Below, one piece after another: positions 58,504 to 64,000 of a stretch of DNA of 64,000 bases. The position numbers and the translations under genes were made by a program. Below the pieces are notes generated by a model. It was not told the DNA's origin and searched no databases. It worked only from the letters and a program-made list of their open reading frames with translations. Numbering within the stretch: the first letter of the stretch is position 1; each line of letters opens with the position of its first letter. Origin of the DNA: Candidatus Kapaibacterium sp. (GTDB lineage: Bacteria > Bacteroidota > Ignavibacteria > Kapaibacteriales > NICIL-2); assembly GCA_026003495.1 (NCBI GenBank), contig BPHK01000001.1:2129229-2193228 (forward strand). The letters are read 5' to 3'.

Positions 58504-58674
58504 ATGCCCTACAACTATCTTGCGAGGAATTCCACTCAGCCCGACCGTCGCGCCCTCGACGACGTGGTGTTCGATGTGTTAGGCTTGACGGCGGGGGAGC
58601 GGGAGGCGGTGTACGAGGCGGTCATTGAGCTGGTGCGCGCGCGGCTGGAGAAAGCGCGGAGTGTGGAGCCATGA
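58504..58674 (+). pseudogene. Detached C-terminal fragment of the Eco57I-like methylase
   Basis: The 56-codon frame MPYNYLARNSTQPDRRALDD then VVFDVLGLTAGEREAVYEAV and IELVRARLEKARS matches the conserved tail of PglX/Eco57I-type methylases (DRRxLDxVVFxxLGLTxxE, VYxxVxELVxxRLxKA). The section that should link it to the end at 58454 is missing. ATGCCCTACA occurs at both edges (58438-58447 and 58504-58513), so a deletion between short repeats is possible. Its stop overlaps the transposase start. Confidence 0.75.
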
Positions 58675-59264
58675 CCTACGACCCGGAACAGCACCATCGG
58701 CGCAGCATTCGGTTACCCGGATATGATTACGTGCAGGCGGGGGGATATTTCATCACCATCTGCACCCACGACCGGACGAACATGTTCGGCGAGGTCGTGG
58801 ACGGGGAGATGCAGGTGAATGCGGTGGGGGAGGTTGTTTGCGCAGAATGGTTCAGGACCGCGCAAATCCGCCCATATGTGCGTTTATACGACGATGAATT
58901 TGTGGTCATGCCCAACCACATACACGGGATCATCTGGATCATCAACGACGACGTAGGGGCGACCCGGCGGGTCGCCCCTACCCGGCGGGTCGCCCATCGC
59001 GTGGGGGCGACGCACCGCGTCGCCCCTACCGATCCGCCGCGGGGACCGGCGTCAGGTTCCATTGGCGCCATCGTCGGCCAATTCAAATCCATCACCACCA
59101 AACGGATCAATGCCCTACGGGGCACACCCGGCGCCCCCGTCTGGCAACGCAATTATTACGAACACATCATCCGCACCGAAGACGCCCTGCAACGCATCCG
59201 CGAATACATCGCCACCAACCCCCTGCGCTGGCACCTGGACCGGGAAAACCCTGACGAATGGTAG
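58671..59264 (+). mobile_element. REP-associated tyrosine transposase (RAYT, IS200/Y1 family), copy 1
   Basis: The 197-residue Y1 transposase has GGYFITICTHDR near 24-35, the HUH metal-binding pair H83 and H85 in MPNHIHGIIWI, and the tyrosine region VWQRNYYEHIIRTEDALQRI (Y162/Y163), then REYIATNPLRWHLD. RAYTs process single-stranded palindromic REP elements and spread them. Here the palindromes lie downstream in a 1.45-kb array and also inside the gene: residues about 95-120 (VGATRRVAPTRRVAHRVGAT) are encoded by palindromic repeat units between the HUH domain and GSIGAIVGQFKSI. The TAG stop lies within the first downstream palindrome. The ATG overlaps the end of the methylase fragment. Confidence 0.9.
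58953..59029 (+). repeat. Palindromic repeats in frame inside RAYT copy 1
   Basis: A 29-base palindrome with 13-base arms GTAGGGGCGACCC and GGGTCGCCCCTAC (58953-58981) is followed by a partial unit and by GGGGCGACG...CGTCGCCCC. These are the same units as the downstream array. The reading frame is kept through all 77 bases. Confidence 0.88.
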
Positions 59265-60720
59265 GGGCACGGCGTGCCGGTTCGCGTCGGGGCGACGTGG
59301 TGCGTCGCCCATCGGGTAGGGGCGACCCACCGGGTCGCCCCTACGTGCCGCACCCCCACATACCGTACCGCAACCATCACCACGGCACGCCGGTTCGCGT
59401 CGGGGCGACGCGGTGCGTTGCCCATCGCGATCGGGTTGCCCATCGGGTTGGGGCGACGCGGTGCGTTGCCCAAAATGGTTGGGGCACGGCATGCCGTGCC
59501 CCTACGTGCCGTACCGCAACCATCACCACGGCGTGCCGGTTCGCGTCGGGGCGACGCGGTGCGTTGCCCATCGCATCGGGTTGCCCATCGGGTTGGGGCG
59601 ACGCGGTGCGTTGCCCAAAATGGTTGGGGCACGGCATGCCGTGCCCCTACGTGCCGTACCGCAACCATCACCACGGCGTGCCGGTTCGCGTCGGGGCGAC
59701 GCGGTGCGTCGCCCATCGGGTTGGGGCGACCCACCGGGTCGCCCCTACGTGCCGCACCCCCACATACCGTACCGCAACCATCACCACGGCGCGCCGGTTC
59801 GCGTCGGGGCGACGCGGTGCGTCGCCCATCGGGTCGGGTTGCCCATCGGGTTGGGGCGACGCGGTGCGTCGCCCAAAATGGTTGGGGCGACGCGGTGCGT
59901 CGCCCAAAATGGTTGGGGCACGGATGCCGTGCCCCGACGTGCCGCACCCCACCGGCCGTACCGCAACCATCACCACGGCGCGCCGGTTCGCGTCGGGGCG
60001 ACGCGGTGCGTTGTCCATCGGGTTGGGTTGCCCATCGGGTAGGGGCGACGCGGTGCGTCGCCCATTGTGTAGGGGCGACCCAACGGGTCGCCCCTACGTG
60101 CCGCACCCCCACACGCCGTACCCCAACCATCACCACGCCGTGCCGGTTCGCGTCGGGGCGACGCGGTGCGTTGTCCATCGGGTTGGGTTGCCCATCGGGT
60201 AGGGGCGACGCGGTGCGTTGCCCATTGTGTAGGGGCGACGCGGTGCGTCGCCCAAAATGGTTGGGGCACGGCATGCCGTGCCCCTACGTGCCGTACCGCA
60301 ACCATCACCACGGCACGCCGGTTCGCGTCGGGGCGACGTGGTGCGTCGTCCATCGGGTCGGGTTGCCCATCGGGTTGGGGCGACGCGGTGCGTTGCCCAA
60401 AATGGTTGGGGCACGGCATGCCGTGCCCCGACGTGCCGTACCGCAACCATCACCACGGCGTGCCGGTTCGGGTCGGGGCGACGTGGTGCGTTGCCCATCG
60501 CATCGGGTTGCCCATCGGGTTGGGGCGACGCGGTGCGTTGCCCATTGCGATGCGTCGCCCATCGCGTCGGGGCGACGCGGTGCGTCGTCCATTGCGTGCG
60601 TCCCCATCGCGTCGGGGCGACGCGGTGCGTCGCCCAAAATGGTTGGGGCACGGCATGCCGTGCCCCTACGTGCCGCACCGCAACCATCACCACGGCGTGC
60701 CGGTTCGCGTCGGAACGACG
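59265..60720. repeat. Array 1 of modular GC-rich palindromes (BIME-like) downstream of RAYT copy 1
   Basis: About nine to ten modules of variable length (roughly 110-240 bases) fill the region. Each contains: a perfect palindrome of the type GTAGGGGCGACCC...GGGTCGCCCCTAC or GGGGCACGGCA/TGCCGTGCCCC; a non-palindromic link ending ACCGCAACCATCACCACGG; the block CCGGTTCGCGTCGGGGCGAC; and one to three shorter imperfect hairpins GGGCGACGC...GCGTYGCCC, often with ATCGGGTTG or AAAATGGTTGGGG between. The first palindrome starts at the transposase stop codon. Long stop-free frames exist on both strands but are a consequence of the repeats. No gene is supported here. Confidence 0.92.
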
Positions 60721-60805
60721 CGACTTACAAACACGTTCAAACTCCTTCTCGATTGGTGTAAAATGAGAGAAGCATATAGCGTTTAGCGAATGACGGAGCG
60801 AAGCT

Positions 60806-61018
60806 ATGACCCTTGAGGAAAAAATTTACCAGTACGTTCGCAAACTTCCTTACTCATTTCAAGAAGAGTTACTCAATTTTATTCAGTACTTGCTTATAAA
60901 GGCTGAACAACAGGAAAAGCAGGATTGGGCTTCTTTGTCGTTATCATCCGCAATGCGAGACATGGAAGATGAGCCTGATTTGTATAGCGTGTCAGATATA
61001 AGGGTAGCTTTTGTATGA
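60806..61018 (+). CDS. Putative antitoxin (DUF2281-like)
   Basis: The 70-residue product (MTLEEKIYQYVRKLPYSFQE) is helical, with a hydrophobic FIQYLLIKAEQQ and an acidic C-terminus (MRDMEDEPDLYSVSDIRVAF) as in DUF2281-type antitoxins of type II pairs. GGAG precedes ATG 60806. The stop overlaps the toxin start (ATGA at 61015-61018). The base composition is clearly AT-richer than the repeats and genes around it, suggesting separate acquisition. Confidence 0.75.
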   Translation: MTLEEKIYQYVRKLPYSFQEELLNFIQYLLIKAEQQEKQDWASLSLSSAMRDMEDEPDLYSVSDIRVAFV

Positions 61019-61362
61019 AAAAGGCGGGACAGGTTGTTCTCTTTCGTTTTCCACAAACCGACCTTGAACAAGGTAAGTTACGTCCTGCCCTTTTGTTGGC
61101 AAAACTTCCAGGGGAATATGACGATTGGTTGATTTGTATGATCTCTTCGCAAACGCGCCAATATGTTGCGGGATTTGATGAGATTATCAAAGAAGACGAT
61201 ACAGATTTTGAGCAGAGTGGGTTAAAAGTTGCAAGCGTCATTCGGGTCGGGCGTTTAGCAGTCATTTCGGGCGAGATACTCCTTGGTGCAATTGGTGAGA
61301 TTTCAGCGGAGCGGTTGAGTCGTATAAAGCAAAATTTATCAGAGTGGCTGCGCGAAAGATAA
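61015..61362 (+). CDS. PemK/MazF family toxin (putative endoribonuclease)
   Basis: The 115-residue product has the PemK/MazF beta-barrel pattern: GQVVLFRFPQTDLEQGKLRP at 5-24 with the conserved KxRPALLL, CMISSQTRQ as the ISS-like strand, then SVIRVGRLAVISGEILLGAI. MazF-type toxins cut RNA until bound by their antitoxin. It overlaps the antitoxin gene by 4 bases, the usual order. AT-rich like its partner. Confidence 0.85.
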   Translation: MKKAGQVVLFRFPQTDLEQGKLRPALLLAKLPGEYDDWLICMISSQTRQYVAGFDEIIKEDDTDFEQSGLKVASVIRVGRLAVISGEILLGAIGEISAERLSRIKQNLSEWLRER

Positions 61363-61371
61363 AAACGACAG

Positions 61372-61447
61372 CTAACACACGCATTCACCCGATAGGATAC
61401 GCCTTACTACGTTTGGCTCATCCGCGGGTGATGTGAAGCCGTTGGAC
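61372..61447 (+). other. attC-like imperfect inverted repeat after the toxin gene
   Basis: CTAAC...GCATTCACCCG (61372-61391) can pair with CGGGTGATGTGAAGCC...GTTGGAC (61424-61447). The right end GTTGGAC fits the integron core GTTRRRY; the left AGCTAAC has one mismatch to RYYYAAC. The position just after a small TA cassette fits an integron cassette, but no second site or integrase is visible here. Confidence 0.35.
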
Positions 61448-61542
61448 GCCTGACATTCCCGACCTCATTGACTCATTGACCAAGACCGCTTCCGCTGTGC
61501 AATGCACGCAGATGACCCCTTGCGCAGTGCCACAATCCTTAC

Positions 61543-62118
61543 ATACCCTACAACCCGGAACAGCACCATCGGTACAGCATTCGGTTACCCGGATATGATT
61601 ACGTGCAGGCGGGGGGATATTTCATCACCATCTGCACCCACGACCGCGCGTGCCTGTTCGGTGAGGTGGTGGCGGGGGAGATGCAGGTGAATGCGGTGGG
61701 GGAGGTTGTTTGTGCAGAATGGTTCAGGACCGCGCAAATCCGCCCATATGTGCGTTTATACGACGATGAATTTGTGGTCATGCCCAACCACATACACGGG
61801 ATCATCTGGATCATCAACGACGACGTAGGGGCGACCCGCCGGGTCGCCCATCGCGTGGGGGCGACGCGGCGCGTCGCCCCTACCGATCCGCCGCGGGGGC
61901 CGGCGTCAGGTTCCATTGGCGCCATCGTCGGCCAATTCAAATCCATCACCACCAAACGGATCAATGCCCTACGGGGCACACCGGGCGCACCCGTCTGGCA
62001 ACGCAATTATTACGAACACATCATCCGCACCGAAGACGCCCTGCAACGCATCCGTGAATACATCGCCACCAACCTCCTGCGCTGGCACCTGGACCGGGAA
62101 AACCCTGACGAATGGTAG
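61543..62118 (+). pseudogene. RAYT transposase copy 2, start codon lost
   Basis: The frame is collinear with copy 1 from codon 1 (ATACCCTACAACCCGG in place of ATGACCTACGACCCGG), but the ATG has become ATA and no other start lies between it and the upstream stop at 61513. GTG 61603 could begin a shorter protein of 171 residues that keeps the HUH motif (MPNHIHGIIWI) and the tyrosine region (WQRNYYEHIIRTEDALQRI). The rest is very similar to copy 1, with a shorter palindromic insert. The TAG stop again falls in the first palindrome of its array. Confidence 0.85.
61825..61883 (+). repeat. Palindromic repeats in frame inside RAYT copy 2
   Basis: Arms GTAGGGGCGACCC and GGGTCGCCC followed by GGGGCGACGC...GCGTCGCCCC. 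The block is 59 bases against 77 in copy 1; the 18-base difference removes six codons and keeps the frame. Confidence 0.85.
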
Positions 62119-64000
62119 GGGCACGGCGTGCCAGTTCGCGTCGGGGCGACGTGGTGCGTTGCCCATCGCGTCGGTGCGACGCGGTGCGTCACCCATCGTG
62201 TAAGGGCGACCCGACGGGTCGCCCCTACGTGCCGCACCCCCACATACCGTACCCCAACCATCACCACGGCACGTCGGTTCGCGTCGGGGCGACGTGGTGC
62301 GTTGCCTGCGGTGCGTTGTCCAAAATGGTTGGGGCACGGCATGCCGTGCCCCGACGTGCCGTACCCCAACCATCACCACGGCACGCCGGTTCGCGTCGGG
62401 GCGACGTGATGCGTTGCCCGCACCGCGTCGCCCATTGTGTAGGGGCGACGCGGTGCGTCGCCCATCGGGTCGGGTTGCCCATCGCGTCGGGGCGAGGCGG
62501 TGCGTTGCCCATCGGGTTGGGGCGACGCGGTGCGTTGCCCAAAATGGTTGGGGCACGGCAATGCCATACCCCCACATGCCGTGCCCTACCCCCACCACGG
62601 CACGCCGGTTCGCGTCGGGGCGACGCGGTGCGTCGTCCATTGCGGTGCGTTGCCCATCGCGTCGGGGCGACGCGGTGCGTCGCCCATCGCGTCGGGGCGA
62701 CGCGGTGCGTTGCCCATCGGGTCGGGGCACGGCATGCCGTGCCCCTACGTGCCGCACCCCCGCATACCGTACCCCAACCATCACCACGGCACGCCGGTTC
62801 GCGTCGGGGCGACGCGGTGCGTTGCCCATCGGATCGGGTTGCCCATCGCGTCGGGGCGACGCGGTGCGTTGCCCAAAATGGTTGGGGCACGGCATGCCGT
62901 GCCCCTACGTGCCGTACCCCACCGGCCGTACCGCAACCATCACCACGGCGTGCCGGTTCGCGTCGGGGCGACGCGGTGCGTTGCCCATCGGGTCGGGTTG
63001 TCCATCGGGTTGGGGCGACGCGGTGCGTCGCCCATTGCGATGCGTCGCCCATCGGGTCGGGTTGCCCATCGGGTTGGGGCGACGTGGTGCGTTGCCCATT
63101 GTGTAAGGGCGACCCACCGGGTCGCCCCTACGTGCCGCACCCCCACATACCGTACCCCAACCATCACCACGGCGTGCCGGTTCGCGTCGGGGCGACGCGG
63201 TGCGTCGCCCATCGGGTCGGGTTGCCCATCGGGTCGGGGCGACGCGGTGCGTTGCCCATCGCGTCGGGGCGACGCGGTGCGTTGCCCATCGGGTCGGGGC
63301 ACGGCATGCCGTGCCCCTACGTGCCGCACCCCCGCATACCGTACCCCAACCATCACCACGGCACGCCGGTTCGCGTCGGGGCGACGTGGTGCGTTGCCCA
63401 TCGCATCGGGTTGCCCATCGCGTCGGGGCGACGCGGTGCGTTGCCCATTGCGATGCGTCGCCCATCGGGTCGGGTTGCCCATCGCGTCGGGGCGACGCGG
63501 TGCGTCGTCCATTGTGTAAGGGCGACCCACCGGGTCGCCCCTACGTGCCGCACCCCCACATACCGTACCCCAACCATTACCACGGCACGCCGGTTCGCGT
63601 CGGGGCGACGCGGTGCGTTGCCCATCGGGTCGGGTTGTCCATCGGGTTGGGGCGACGCAGTGCGTCGTCCATTGTGTAAGGGCGACCCACCGGGTCGCCC
63701 CTACGTGCCGCACCCCATCGGCCGTACCCCAACCATTACCACGGCACGCCGGTTCGCGTCGGGGCGACGCGGTGCGTTGCCCATCGGGTCGGGTTGCCCA
63801 TCGGGTTGGGGCGACGCGGTGCGTTGTCCATCGGGTCGGGTTGTCCATCGGGTTGGGGCGACCCGACGGGTCGCCCCTACATGACGCACCCCACACGCCG
63901 TACCGCAACCATCACCACGGCACGCCGGTTCGCGTCGGGGCGACGCGGTGCGTTGCCCAATCGCGGTGCGTCGCCCATCGCGGTGCTAAACCCACCTTCT
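62119..64000. repeat. Array 2 of modular GC-rich palindromes downstream of RAYT copy 2 (continues past the window)
   Basis: About ten to eleven modules of the same construction as array 1: links with ACCATCACCACGG (for example near 62262, 62370, 62938, 63161, 63346), blocks GGTTCGCGTCGGGGCGAC, perfect palindromes such as GTAAGGGCGACCC or TAGGGGCGACC types and GGGGCACGGCA/TGCCGTGCCCC, and runs of GGGCGACGC...GCGTYGCCC hairpins. Here the link more often reads CGTACCCCAACCATC. It reaches the right edge. Stop-free frames on both strands are repeat artefacts. Confidence 0.92.

Noticed and set aside
58671..62118. A composite transposon bounded by the two RAYT copies
   Set aside because: Both copies point the same way. 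RAYTs are usually single-copy, non-transposing genes, and no terminal repeats or target duplication are visible around the pair.
59274..63884. Long open frames in both palindrome arrays (up to about 590 codons on either strand)
   Set aside because: They consist only of the translated repeat (RVGATRCVAHRVG-like) in several frames at once. The repeat unit lacks stops in most frames; there is no start context or protein domain.
59265..64000. CRISPR array
   Set aside because: Repeat modules vary in length and sequence, lack unique spacers of even size, are internally palindromic, and no cas gene is near.

Overview
The window looks like a chromosomal stretch (about 51 kb) of a member of the Bacteroidota/Chlorobiota group (Ignavibacteria-, Chlorobi- or Kapabacteria-like), joined at its right end to a roughly 12.5 kb accessory island. 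The phylum-level call rests on three large secreted proteins with type IX secretion (T9SS)-like C-terminal sorting domains, TonB receptors with carboxypeptidase-like N-terminal domains, a TPP riboswitch in front of a TonB receptor, and repeated TAnnTTTG promoter elements typical of Bacteroidota. It is an inference; no rRNA is present. G+C is high (near 57-60% by eye), except in one AT-rich toxin-antitoxin module.

Core part (1-51.3 kb). Left to right it holds: a truncated MgtC/DUF4010 membrane protein (cut by the left edge), aconitase, an outer-membrane protein with a lipoprotein partner, a DoxX protein, a DUF2325-like protein, tRNA-Asn, an M16 peptidase, a minus-strand operon pntA2-DUF1844-nadK (NADP metabolism), a TlpA-like protein overlapping pheS, a minus-strand operon of GH57 branching enzyme, lipoprotein and TonB receptor, a sigma-54 response regulator, rarA, a 1377-residue BNR-repeat protein, kup-murI-SDR, yidD-yidC, a TPP-riboswitch-controlled TonB receptor, a secreted subtilase, a sensor kinase, prfB with its programmed frameshift, an 1844-residue secreted beta-helix protein, yggS, a methyltransferase, an SDR, and an MqnA-like/esterase/PEBP cluster. 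Genes are dense and often overlap by ATGA.

Accessory island (51.5-64 kb). It begins with a two-gene defence-type module: a PLD/SNF2 helicase and an Eco57I-like adenine methylase. It carries about twenty apparent frameshifts, at least five of them best explained by loss of one base from a short homopolymer, and the methylase C-terminus survives only as a detached fragment. Two copies of an IS200-like REP-associated tyrosine transposase (RAYT) follow, each followed directly by a long array (about 1.5 kb and at least 1.9 kb) of GC-rich palindromes. The same palindromes sit in frame inside each transposase gene and supply its stop codon. An AT-rich antitoxin/PemK-like toxin pair with an attC-like inverted repeat lies between the arrays.

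The most unusual element is this RAYT/palindrome system: coding gene and repeats are physically merged, and the repeats have expanded into modular arrays. The change in gene content, repeat content and reading-frame integrity near 51.5 kb could mean horizontal transfer or a chimeric assembly join; the sequence alone cannot decide.
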